Shown one piece after another: positions 24,497-31,608 of a DNA stretch of 64,000 bases. The position numbers were made by a program, and so were the translations under genes. A model generated the notes under the pieces. That model did no database searches and was not told the DNA's origin. It was given only the letters and a program-made list of their open reading frames with translations. Position 1 is the first letter of the stretch; every line of letters starts with the position of its first letter. The stretch is from Bacteroidales bacterium UBA3297. Lineage in GTDB: Bacteria > Bacteroidota > Bacteroidia > Bacteroidales > Paludibacteraceae. Location: assembly GCA_002362105.1 (NCBI GenBank), contig DETD01000009.1, forward strand, positions 194,274 through 258,273, given 5' to 3'.

Positions 24497-25240
24497 CTAT
24501 TCTATTTTTGTTACTTTCAGTTTCCCTTCTTCTTGTTTGAATTCAATGTGGTAGTCGCTGAACTCGAACGAGTAGGTTTTGTCTTTCTCGTGCTGGTAGG
24601 CCGGCACGGGGTTTTGTTCCAGTATCTCAATTAGGGCTTGGCGTTTGTCTGCTGCCACTTTTGCCAACTCGTTTTCGGGTATTTCTACCGCTATACGGCT
24701 GTCGGGACAGGTAAACACGCCGCTGTCGGCTTCCGGACGGGCGTCGGCATAGGTAATGTAGGGTTTTATGTCGTATATCGGTGTCCCGTCAAGTAAGTCC
24801 GCACCCCTCACTTTCACTATTGGTCCCCGTTTCTCGTCTATTTCCACTCCGGACAGCTCTACGCACGACAAGCCTATCGGGTTTGGGCGGTAGGGCGAGC
24901 GGGTGGCGAACACGCCGAGGCGCTTATTCCCCCCAAGGCGGGGCGGACGTACCGTCGCGGTCCATTTGTCGCGTTGTACTTCGCTGAAGCCCCACAGCAG
25001 CCAAATGTGGCTCACCTCGCCCAGGCCACGCACAAGGTCTGGATTGCGGAACTCGGGTTCGAACACAATCTCACCTTCCAGCGTGTTGGCCAATCCACTT
25101 TGGCGTGGAATGCCGAATTTCACGGGAAAGTCGGTGTGTATGCGGCCCACTACTTTCAGCAGCATATCGTTTGCGGGTGTCGCCTTATGTCGTCTCAACT
25201 TCTTTTCGCTCATTTTACTAATAACCTGTTTCCTGAACAT
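24497..25240 (-). CDS. trmO: tRNA (N6-threonylcarbamoyladenosine37-N6)-methyltransferase
   Basis: TsaA/YaeB-family methylase that adds a methyl group to t6A37 of certain tRNAs using SAM. 247 aa from the ATG at 25240, which overlaps the stop of the upstream gene as TGATG; an alternative start is MSEKKLRRHK at 25211. Signature blocks: GIPRQSGLA, VSHIWLLWGFSE, VFATRSPYRPNPIGLSCVEL, LLDGTPIYDIKPYITYADA. The C-terminal extension (about 185-247) is the usual extra domain of YaeB proteins. Translationally coupled to mmcQ. Confidence 0.92.
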   Translation of the reverse strand: MFRKQVISKMSEKKLRRHKATPANDMLLKVVGRIHTDFPVKFGIPRQSGLANTLEGEIVFEPEFRNPDLVRGLGEVSHIWLLWGFSEVQRDKWTATVRPPRLGGNKRLGVFATRSPYRPNPIGLSCVELSGVEIDEKRGPIVKVRGADLLDGTPIYDIKPYITYADARPEADSGVFTCPDSRIAVEIPENELAKVAADKRQALIEILEQNPVPAYQHEKDKTYSFEFSDYHIEFKQEEGKLKVTKIE

Positions 25241-25728
25241 CAGTGGCTCCTCACAAAATGTCCTTCCGGCATATCCGGAAAGCAGCGGTCGTCGCCCGTT
25301 TCCTCGTCAAAAGCCGCCTCTTGTTCTTTGCAGTATTTCTCGTAGTCGGTCAGTTCCTTTTCCTGGGGCTGTCCCAGCGACTGGTATTTCTCTCGTACCT
25401 TTTTCGGCAGTTTGTCAAACACTAGCTGGTACGACTGGTCAATCCATTGCTGGAGTTGTTCGTCGTCGAAATGGCCTTCAATCAGAATGTCGCTCCAGTG
25501 GGTTTTGTTCAGGTGCCACGACGGGGTGATGGCTGCGTATTTGTCGCGCAGCTCAATGGCGTAGTCGGGTGGTAGCTTTACGGCCATTCTCGGGTCGTCG
25601 TATTCGAGAGGCAGGTGTAGGAATATCTTACCTTCTATGCGGAACACGACCATATCGTCGCCGTAGGGCGAGTCTTCGGTTACTCCGGGCAGACTTAGGC
25701 AGTATAGGCGTACGTCTTCAACATTCAT
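25240..25728 (-). CDS. MmcQ/YjbR family protein with acidic C-terminal tail
   Basis: 162 aa. Residues 1-115 match the MmcQ/YjbR (CyaY-like) fold: VRLYCLSLPGVTEDSPYG, FRIEGKIFLHL, YAAITPSWHLNKTHWSDI, YQLVFDKLPKKVREKY. The family is described as DNA-binding from its fold; cellular role is unclear. The last 45 residues (EKELTDYEKYCKEQEAAFDE etc.) are acidic and not part of the core. First gene of a two-gene operon with trmO, with a consensus promoter. Confidence 0.85.
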   Translation of the reverse strand: MNVEDVRLYCLSLPGVTEDSPYGDDMVVFRIEGKIFLHLPLEYDDPRMAVKLPPDYAIELRDKYAAITPSWHLNKTHWSDILIEGHFDDEQLQQWIDQSYQLVFDKLPKKVREKYQSLGQPQEKELTDYEKYCKEQEAAFDEETGDDRCFPDMPEGHFVRSH

Positions 25729-25756
25729 AATGTTTCTCTTAAATTTAATACAATGG

Positions 25757-25787
25757 CAAAAATAGCCATTTCGCGCCTTTAGTCCAA
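25757..25787 (-). promoter_or_regulatory. Promoter of mmcQ-trmO, TTG-N20-TATTTTTG
   Basis: -7 at 25757-25764, -33 TTG at 25785-25787 on the minus strand, 28 nt upstream of the start. Confidence 0.65.
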
Positions 25788-25825
25788 AAACATTTTCTTT
25801 GCCTGGCTTCTCCTGTCCGCATAGA

Positions 25826-25853
25826 AAAGGGGCGTTGTGAGCAACACCCCTTT
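25826..25853. other. Orphan hairpin between divergent genes
   Basis: AAAGGGG-C-GTTG-tgag-CAAC-A-CCCCTTT, terminator-shaped on both strands, but no gene ends here (neighbours diverge at 25728 and 26032). Confidence 0.45.
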
Positions 25854-26031
25854 CAATTGTAGTCTTTATTTATAGTTTAGCTAGTTGGCTTAGTCGTTCG
25901 GTTCAGAATGGTAAACAAATATAGTGTTTGTTGTTTATATATATACTATTAACTGTTGTGTTATACAACATATTTCGTTTGCTTTTCCTGTCTATATGCA
26001 GTATTTTCGTAGTATATTTCAATTCGAAGGT

Positions 26032-26691
26032 ATGCCTAAAAAGTACACTACGGTTATTTTCGACCTCGACGGTACGCTGATGGACACGTTGGCCGACTTG
26101 GCTGCCAGCACCAATTATGCCTTGTCGGAAATGGGGTTCCCCACCCGTTCTGTCGACGAGGTGCGTGCTTTTGTCGGCAACGGAGTGCGCAAACTGGTCG
26201 AAAGGGCTGTGCCGGCTGGCGTTGGCGCTTCTTGCGTCGACGAGGTGCTTGCGTTGTTCCGCACGCATTACGCCCTGCATTGTAAAGACCATTCCGCTCC
26301 TTACGAGGGTATTGCCGATGCTTTGGCCAGAATGCGGAATGCCGGTTTTCAGATGGCGATTGTCTCCAACAAGCCCGACAGCGAGGTCAAACAATTGAAC
26401 CGTGAGTTCTTTGCCGGTCTGATTGAGGTAGCTGTGGGTGAAAACGAGAAGGCGGGTATACCGAAGAAACCTTCTCCCGAAATGCTTGAAGGGGCTATGC
26501 GCCTGTTGGGTGCCGAGAAGGACAAGTGCCTGTATGTGGGCGACTCTGATGTCGACATCCTTACCGCAACCAATGCTGGGGTCGACTGCCTTTCGGTAAC
26601 GTGGGGCTTCCGTTCGGCCGATTTTCTGGTTGCCCACGGGGCCGTACACCTTGTCGACCGTCCTTGTCAGTTGCTCGATTTCTTAAACTAA
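26032..26691 (+). CDS. gph: Phosphoglycolate phosphatase-like HAD hydrolase
   Basis: 219 aa from the ATG at 26032 (MPKKYTTVIFDLDGTLMDT); a longer frame upstream lacks family sequence. HAD motif I DLDGT with nucleophile Asp11, motif II in IVSNKP, motif III Lys in KKPSPEM, motif IV YVGDSDVDILTATNAG. C1-type helical cap with YALSEMGFP and a GNGVRKLVERA segment, as in Gph. Dephosphorylates 2-phosphoglycolate formed during DNA repair, or related small phosphates. Followed after 17 nt by the DUF481 gene. Confidence 0.85.
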   Translation: MPKKYTTVIFDLDGTLMDTLADLAASTNYALSEMGFPTRSVDEVRAFVGNGVRKLVERAVPAGVGASCVDEVLALFRTHYALHCKDHSAPYEGIADALARMRNAGFQMAIVSNKPDSEVKQLNREFFAGLIEVAVGENEKAGIPKKPSPEMLEGAMRLLGAEKDKCLYVGDSDVDILTATNAGVDCLSVTWGFRSADFLVAHGAVHLVDRPCQLLDFLN

Positions 26692-26708
26692 ACGTCTTTA
26701 TTATCTAT

Positions 26709-27449
26709 ATGAGTACTATTGTTTTTAATGTTGTCTTTGTTTTCTGTCTGTTGTTGCCGGGTTGGGCCGTTTCGCAGAATGCGCCGCGCAAAATGAAGTA
26801 TATGGCGTCGGCCGGAGCCTCTTTCTATTCGGGTAATGTCGACAAACTCGATCTGAAGTCAACTGCCGGCATCCTCCGTCAAGACAGCGTGGTCGCTTTC
26901 GACCTGAACGGCAAGTTCGTTTATAGCCGGTCCGATGGTGAGGAGAACAACAAGGGTTTGGAAACCGTTGGCAAGCTCGATTTTTTCCAGTACAACACCT
27001 GGTCGCCTTTTGTGGCTGTCGAGTGCAAGGCCAACAGGTATAAGGGTTACAATTATATACTGAGTGCTCTGGCCGGTGGCAAGTACCGTATCTACCATAA
27101 AGAGGGGGTCTCCGACTATTCGGTCAGCCTTGCCTTTATGTTCGATAGGGCCAAATATACCCCTGTCAGCACCGAATTGTCGTCGCGCAACTACCGTCTT
27201 TCGTTCCGTCCAAAGGCGGTCCAGAAACTGGGATCGGTCCTCACGCTGAAAGATATTTTCTATTACCAGCCGTCGGTGCTCGGGTTCGATGATTATGTGC
27301 TGATGAATCTGCTGACGGCCGAGTGCCGCCTTTCGTCATATCTGTTTATGTGCGTCGGCTACGAGTACGAATACCGTAGCGAAATCCCTTCCGACGACTA
27401 TCGGCACCACGACACCTCGCTCGATGTGTCGCTGAAGTTTGTCTACTGA
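26709..27449 (+). CDS. DUF481 (YdiY-like) outer membrane protein
   Basis: 246 aa from the ATG at 26709. Signal peptide (to about residue 23, AVSQNA), then a series of amphipathic beta strands typical of DUF481 barrels: GASFYSGNVDKLDLKSTAG, VYSRSDGEENNKGLETVGKL, NRYKGYNYILSALAGGKYRI and the terminal DTSLDVSLKFVY ending in an aromatic residue. Family function unknown; salt-induced outer membrane protein in E. coli. Probably co-transcribed with gph. Confidence 0.75.
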   Translation: MSTIVFNVVFVFCLLLPGWAVSQNAPRKMKYMASAGASFYSGNVDKLDLKSTAGILRQDSVVAFDLNGKFVYSRSDGEENNKGLETVGKLDFFQYNTWSPFVAVECKANRYKGYNYILSALAGGKYRIYHKEGVSDYSVSLAFMFDRAKYTPVSTELSSRNYRLSFRPKAVQKLGSVLTLKDIFYYQPSVLGFDDYVLMNLLTAECRLSSYLFMCVGYEYEYRSEIPSDDYRHHDTSLDVSLKFVY

Positions 27450-27595
27450 TGTGGTGCCCTCTTCCAGCCCTTTGTTATAGCCTGTTTGTGGTATTTTTCC
27501 GGGTAGGGCGCGGGACGCTATTTTTTCTCTGGCACATTTTTTGTACCTTTATGTTCAAAGGGAATAATCCCACATAACTCATAAACTTCACAATT

Positions 27596-28417
27596 ATGAA
27601 TAAGAATCTTCTCATAGCGATACTTTCTGCCGGCATGGTGGTTTGCTCATCGGCCGAGGCCTTCGCACAGCGGGGCTCATTGCAGAACAACAGCAGGGCT
27701 ACCGATACCCGTGGCACTTCATGGTCAAACAGTAGCAGCGTTTCAACTCCTGCTGCTCCTAGCAACGCGACTAAAGATAATCATGTGGCTGCTCCAGCTA
27801 AGCCCGATGCGCCTGCCAAACCTGCTGCTCCGGCAAGACCTGCTGCTCCTGCCCACCATGGTAACAATAACGCAGTCCGTAACAATCCCGCTTCTGGCCG
27901 TCCTGTGCTTCACCCTAAGGGCAGAGAGGCTCAGACTGCTACTTTCAACAAGAAACTGCCCCCTAAGAAGGTGAGACCAAGCGAGAACTATCATAAGATG
28001 GAACGCCGTGGTGAGGTGGTGTCTAAGCGTCACGCTACACACAACTCGCAGATTCTCCGCCACAATAACCACGACTACTACTATAAGAAGGGTGTGTTCT
28101 ACCATTACCACAACAACCAGTACGTGGTTTCACGTCCGCCTGTGGGTGTACATGTTCACGCTATCCCTACTCCGCGCATCATCGTTCTCCACAATGTGCG
28201 TTACTATTACTACTATGGCGCTTACTATACCATGGTTGCTCCTAACGACTATGTGGTTGTTCAGGCTCCGGTTGGTGCTGTAGTGGAAAGTATTCCTGAA
28301 GGATACGAGAAGTTGATTATCAATGGCGAAACCTATTATATTGTCGATGGCGTACAGTACAAGGCTGTCGTTTACGATGGTGAAATCTGGTACGAGGTGA
28401 TTAAGATTCTCGACTAA
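27596..28417 (+). CDS. Secreted DUF6515-like protein with Pro/Ala repeat linker
   Basis: 273 aa. Signal peptide (LLIAILSAGMVVCSSAEAFAQ), a Ser/Asn-rich stretch, then a Pro-Ala-Lys tandem repeat (AKPDAPAKPAAPARPAAPAH, about 68-88), a His/Asn/Tyr-rich middle (HNNHDYYYKKGVFYHYHNNQ) and the DUF6515-type end: YYYYYGAYYT..., YVVVQAPVGAVVESIPEGYE, YYIVDGVQYKAVV. Such proteins are envelope-associated and of unknown function. A near-consensus -7 (TACCTTTA) lies at 27543-27550. Own bidirectional terminator. Confidence 0.7.
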   Translation: MNKNLLIAILSAGMVVCSSAEAFAQRGSLQNNSRATDTRGTSWSNSSSVSTPAAPSNATKDNHVAAPAKPDAPAKPAAPARPAAPAHHGNNNAVRNNPASGRPVLHPKGREAQTATFNKKLPPKKVRPSENYHKMERRGEVVSKRHATHNSQILRHNNHDYYYKKGVFYHYHNNQYVVSRPPVGVHVHAIPTPRIIVLHNVRYYYYYGAYYTMVAPNDYVVVQAPVGAVVESIPEGYEKLIINGETYYIVDGVQYKAVVYDGEIWYEVIKILD

Positions 28418-28441
28418 TTCTCAGTTCTGTCTTATAATCTC

Positions 28442-28469
28442 AAAAAGCCGCACATTGTTGCGGCTTTTT
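28442..28469. terminator. Bidirectional terminator between DUF6515 gene and reverse transcriptase
   Basis: AAAAAGCCGCA / TGCGGCTTTTTTT with a 6-nt loop; serves both convergent genes. Confidence 0.85.
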
Positions 28470-28476
28470 TTATGGG

Positions 28477-30138
28477 CTAGTCATCTTCTAGTTCCCACCA
28501 TTTCCGTAGCACCACCAGTTCGGGGTGTTCGGTGCTTTGCCAAAACCAATGTTCGTGGTTACCTGCAAGTTCATTGAATGAACCGAAGGAGCGTAGGGTG
28601 GCGTCAAGTGTCTCTGTGGTGGTGGCCCGGCTTGGTGCGAAAAGCAGGTCTTCATACTCCTGCTCCTCTAGGGGTTTGGCATAAAAACGTGCCAATTTTT
28701 TACCGTCGGGCTCACTTTTCAAGTGTTGCGCATAGCGGCGGTTCAACACTTCTTCCGATACCCCTTCTTGGCGGGCGGTTATCGGATATTTGGGATATTC
28801 CGCCAATAGCAGGTCGTTTACCAGGGTGCGGTAGAGCCATTTGTTGCCGACCAACTGCCACATGGCAAAGAGTGGGGTGAATTGGGGCAGCCATTTCTCT
28901 GTGGCTTTGCGGTTGTAGGCCACATCTCTCCCTTTGCCGCGTGTTATGCCGCCTTGTCTGGGCTTTCCCAGTCCGCCTAGGTGGGTCCTTCCAGTATAGA
29001 GGGCGCGCAGGGCGTCTAGGCAGTAGGTGTTCAGCTGGCGGATGTCGTCGGCTCTGTTGATGATGGGGAGGACGAGTGTCCCCCAGGAATACGTGCCGTT
29101 TCCCCAATAGAGGGTTTTGGCCAGGCGTTGCATTGCATGGCCAGCCAATGTCTGTATGTGCTTCTCCGAGGCTTCGGTTGCTTGCTTGCGCAGTCGGCGC
29201 ACTTGCTTTATCAGGGGTTTGTTAAGGATGGTTATTTCATCGACTTGGCGTTGGAAGTGCTTCACCCATTTTTCCGAGAGGGTGATTTCTCCGCCTCTGA
29301 TGTCAAACCCCAGAAAGCGGACAAAGCGGTCGGAACGGATGTCTTCCTGTTTTTCTTCGTTTAGGCTGAGGCCAATTTTCTGCAACTCCTCTTTCAGTAG
29401 GGTGGTGGCCTTCTCGTAGGCCTCGCCTACAAAGAGGATGTCATCTGAATATCGGACGTAGCACCCTCCTAGGGCTGACAGTTTCGCGTCTAGCTCGTAC
29501 AGCAATACGTTGGCAAACCACGACGACACCGCGCATCCCTGCTTTATTCCTTGGTAGGCTTCCATATAATCTCCCTTGCGGGTATCGTAATAGAGGTCTG
29601 AATCGTAGTATTTTCCAATTAGGGCAATGACCGATGACGGACCATGGTGTTGCTCTACTTTGTCTAATGCGTTATGGATAACGCTGCGGGGTATGGTGTC
29701 GAAATAGTGGTGGATGTCAAACTTGCGTCCCACTACGCAGGGCTCTCCTTGGGGGTGCAGTGTTGCTATCTGTCGCGACACGTTTTTCACAATTTTTCCG
29801 ATGCCTATGCCTTCGTGGTACGACATGCAGCTAGGGTGGATCATCTTACCCTCGTGTCTCATCAGCCAGAGGTAGATGGCGTGGAACAGCATACGGGTGA
29901 GGGGCGCGTTGATAAAGAAGGTGCGCTCGCCGCCATCTTCTTTCTTTACGTAGCCGGTGTGGGGTGGTTCTATGGGGTACTCTCCTGTGTAGATTTGTTC
30001 GCAGAGCTTGGCCCTTCCGCTCGGGTCTTGAATGTAGGTTAATACCGATTGGGCTATTCCCTTGCGGACGCCCCATTCCAGCACATCGCTCCATAGCGTT
30101 TGGTCTAGAAACAACGATTCAAGGATGTGGTCACTCAT
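28477..30138 (-). CDS. Reverse transcriptase of unknown group
   Basis: 553 aa. RT domain motifs in order: a fingers segment YVKKEDGGERTFFINAPLT, SCMSYHEGIGIGKIVKNVSR, catalytic Asp141 in RKFDIHHYFDTIP, IKQGCAVSSWFANVLLYELD (motif 4), catalytic YSDD (Tyr230, Asp232, Asp233) in YVRYSDDILF, LNEEKQEDI and RFLGFDI. A long C-terminal region (about 290-553) contains LGGLGKPRQGGITRGKG and no recognised nuclease, maturase or integrase domain. Retron RTs are about 300-330 aa with a VTG box (not seen); group II intron RTs carry a maturase/HNH; DGR partners and variable repeats are absent. It fits the unknown-group/abortive-infection RTs, several of which are phage-defence enzymes (DRT). Second gene of an operon with 30295-31317 and preceded by a structured RNA. 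Confidence 0.85.
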   Translation of the reverse strand: MSDHILESLFLDQTLWSDVLEWGVRKGIAQSVLTYIQDPSGRAKLCEQIYTGEYPIEPPHTGYVKKEDGGERTFFINAPLTRMLFHAIYLWLMRHEGKMIHPSCMSYHEGIGIGKIVKNVSRQIATLHPQGEPCVVGRKFDIHHYFDTIPRSVIHNALDKVEQHHGPSSVIALIGKYYDSDLYYDTRKGDYMEAYQGIKQGCAVSSWFANVLLYELDAKLSALGGCYVRYSDDILFVGEAYEKATTLLKEELQKIGLSLNEEKQEDIRSDRFVRFLGFDIRGGEITLSEKWVKHFQRQVDEITILNKPLIKQVRRLRKQATEASEKHIQTLAGHAMQRLAKTLYWGNGTYSWGTLVLPIINRADDIRQLNTYCLDALRALYTGRTHLGGLGKPRQGGITRGKGRDVAYNRKATEKWLPQFTPLFAMWQLVGNKWLYRTLVNDLLLAEYPKYPITARQEGVSEEVLNRRYAQHLKSEPDGKKLARFYAKPLEEQEYEDLLFAPSRATTTETLDATLRSFGSFNELAGNHEHWFWQSTEHPELVVLRKWWELEDD

Positions 30139-30155
30139 GATTAGAAGAGAGTATC

Positions 30156-30273
30156 AAAAAAAATCCAATCCCATAGACTCGGAGCGTTTCTTTAGTGTTT
30201 TTAAGATAACATAAGGTAATAGAGTCTTGTAGTACTCATTACATTATGTTGCAAGGTTGTCTACCTGATTGGA
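30156..30273 (-). ncRNA. Candidate RT-associated structured RNA in the operon gap
   Basis: The 156-nt gap between the helical gene and the RT holds nested pairings. Outer inverted repeat: 30164-30178 with 30259-30273 (TCCAATCnn-[AG]TAGAC, 15 nt with two central mismatches). Inner hairpin 30208-30250: AACATAA-G-GTAAT-A-GAGT pairing with ACTC-ATTAC-A-TTATGTT, about 16 bp with an 8-nt loop. On the transcribed (minus) strand the outer 3' arm is followed directly by eight T (30156-30163), 17 nt before the RT start. Interpretation A: template or cofactor RNA of the RT; B: elaborate terminator or attenuator between the genes. Confidence 0.5.
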
Positions 30274-30294
30274 ATACGTTCGCTCGAACTTTTT

Positions 30295-31317
30295 TCAATA
30301 AAGGTCCTTTCTATATTTCTGGTAATCAAAGGCTCCTCCTGTATTTTTGTTGAAGAATTTCTCTCCGCAATAGTGGAACAGGGCTCTTCCGTCGAGTCCC
30401 ACTTCTGCTGACTTCTGACGGATGGCCGCCAGACTTTCGTCGCGCGTGTTCCATGAGTCTTGAATGTAGATGTTAAGGTGTTTTACCATAGTCATCATTG
30501 CGTAGTAGGCGCCATCGCCCGCGTAGGCGTTGACGAATGCCTCGGGCAGCGACTTGCCTGTTTCAGATGCGAACGAGTTGCGTCTGTCGTTGTAGTCGCA
30601 GAGCGCATCGCAGAGTTGGGTGATGTCTTCCGCTTTTTCTATTTCCTCGATTCGCTGGCGGAATGCGTTTGCCAAATCCTCCACCGTGTCGTTGGTCTGT
30701 TTCAGTCTGTTCTTGTAGTCGGCCGGAGGTGTTTGTAAGAAATAGTATCTCTCCTTTTTGCCATAGGCGTAACGTAAGTTGTAAAGGTTCACATAAGGCC
30801 CTCCCTTGCAGTCGTTTCGAACATACCTTCCTTCTCTAATCCGTCGGAGTAATAGTTCAAGGTCGTTCTTTGCCATGGCTACCGCCACCTCTTTGGTCCA
30901 CCATTTCGAACGTTCTTCGTAGTCTTCCACACCTATATCGTTAAGATAGTCAAGAAGCTTGTAGGTGTTGGTTAAAAATTTCCAACACTTCTCATAGCTC
31001 ATGTTCCCTATATTCTCGTAGTATTTTCTTTCGCTGAAATTGCCAAATTCGTCAAAGCACATGTGTACCATTTGGGGCAATACCCAGCTGCGGCCCACAC
31101 GCAGGTTGCCAATGTAGTCTGAATTTTGAATTTTTTCCACTAGTTCCCTCACGTCTTCCTTTTTAGGGGTAGGGGTGGTCGGGATAGAAGAGGTTGGAAA
31201 GTCGCGTTTTTTGTGTTTTGAAAATTCGTCGTCGTGTCCGCGTCCCGAAAATTCATCGTTGTGTCCCGATGTTTTTCCAAAAAGTAGCTCTAGAAGAGAA
31301 CTGAATAGTCCTGCCAT
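30295..31317 (-). CDS. All-helical protein of unknown function, partner of the reverse transcriptase
   Basis: 340 aa from the ATG at 31315-31317 (MAGLFSSLLELLFGK); an in-frame ATG 14 codons upstream is less likely. An N-terminal hydrophobic helix is followed by a short repeat (GHNDEFSGRGHDDEFS), a Pro/Thr linker, and then predominantly helical sequence: KKEDVRELVEKIQNS, YENIGNMSYEKCWKFLTNTY, WWTKEVAVAMAKNDLELLLR, VEDLANAFRQRIEEIEKAE. I recognise no family or catalytic motif. The N-terminus may contact a membrane. Its position upstream of the RT, separated by the structured RNA, argues that the three act together. Confidence 0.7.
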   Translation of the reverse strand: MAGLFSSLLELLFGKTSGHNDEFSGRGHDDEFSKHKKRDFPTSSIPTTPTPKKEDVRELVEKIQNSDYIGNLRVGRSWVLPQMVHMCFDEFGNFSERKYYENIGNMSYEKCWKFLTNTYKLLDYLNDIGVEDYEERSKWWTKEVAVAMAKNDLELLLRRIREGRYVRNDCKGGPYVNLYNLRYAYGKKERYYFLQTPPADYKNRLKQTNDTVEDLANAFRQRIEEIEKAEDITQLCDALCDYNDRRNSFASETGKSLPEAFVNAYAGDGAYYAMMTMVKHLNIYIQDSWNTRDESLAAIRQKSAEVGLDGRALFHYCGEKFFNKNTGGAFDYQKYRKDLY

Positions 31318-31404
31318 AAATGATATAGTTAAATTTGGTGGGTTAATAGAAGGATGCAACCATTACAGATTAGATCATATAACCCTATTGTATGTTTATA
31401 ATGA

Positions 31405-31412
31405 CAAATATA
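31405..31412 (-). promoter_or_regulatory. -7 box TATATTTG for the RT operon
   Basis: Matches TANNTTTG, about 90 nt upstream of the start at 31317; -33 not clear. Confidence 0.35.
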
Positions 31413-31493
31413 CAAATTTTTCAGAATATCCCTCTGTCTGCTGTTCATTTCTATCACCGCATAGCGGGAAAAGTATGGGGGTGTTTTACATAA

Positions 31494-31534
31494 AAGACCA
31501 CCACTAACTCTAAAAACTGGTTAGTGGTGGTCTT
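31494..31534 (-). terminator. Terminator of the C25 protease operon
   Basis: Perfect 15-bp inverted repeat AAGACCACCACTAAC (31494-31508) with its complement at 31520-31534, 11-nt loop, T-rich exit on the minus strand. Confidence 0.75.
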
Positions 31535-31608
31535 AGTTTATGATGGGAGGGCCGGTTATGCCCTGCCGCATTCGTTTTTTGTGCTGTTCAACGTGTGCAC
31601 AGTCAAGA

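Noticed and set aside
28477..30294. Retron (msr/msd plus RT)
   Set aside because: The inverted repeat resembles a1/a2, but the RT is about 200 residues too long, no VTG box is seen, and no priming-guanosine context could be identified.
28477..31608. Diversity-generating retroelement
   Set aside because: No template/variable repeat pair and no Avd-like gene found by eye; the RT lacks the DGR-type motif 4.
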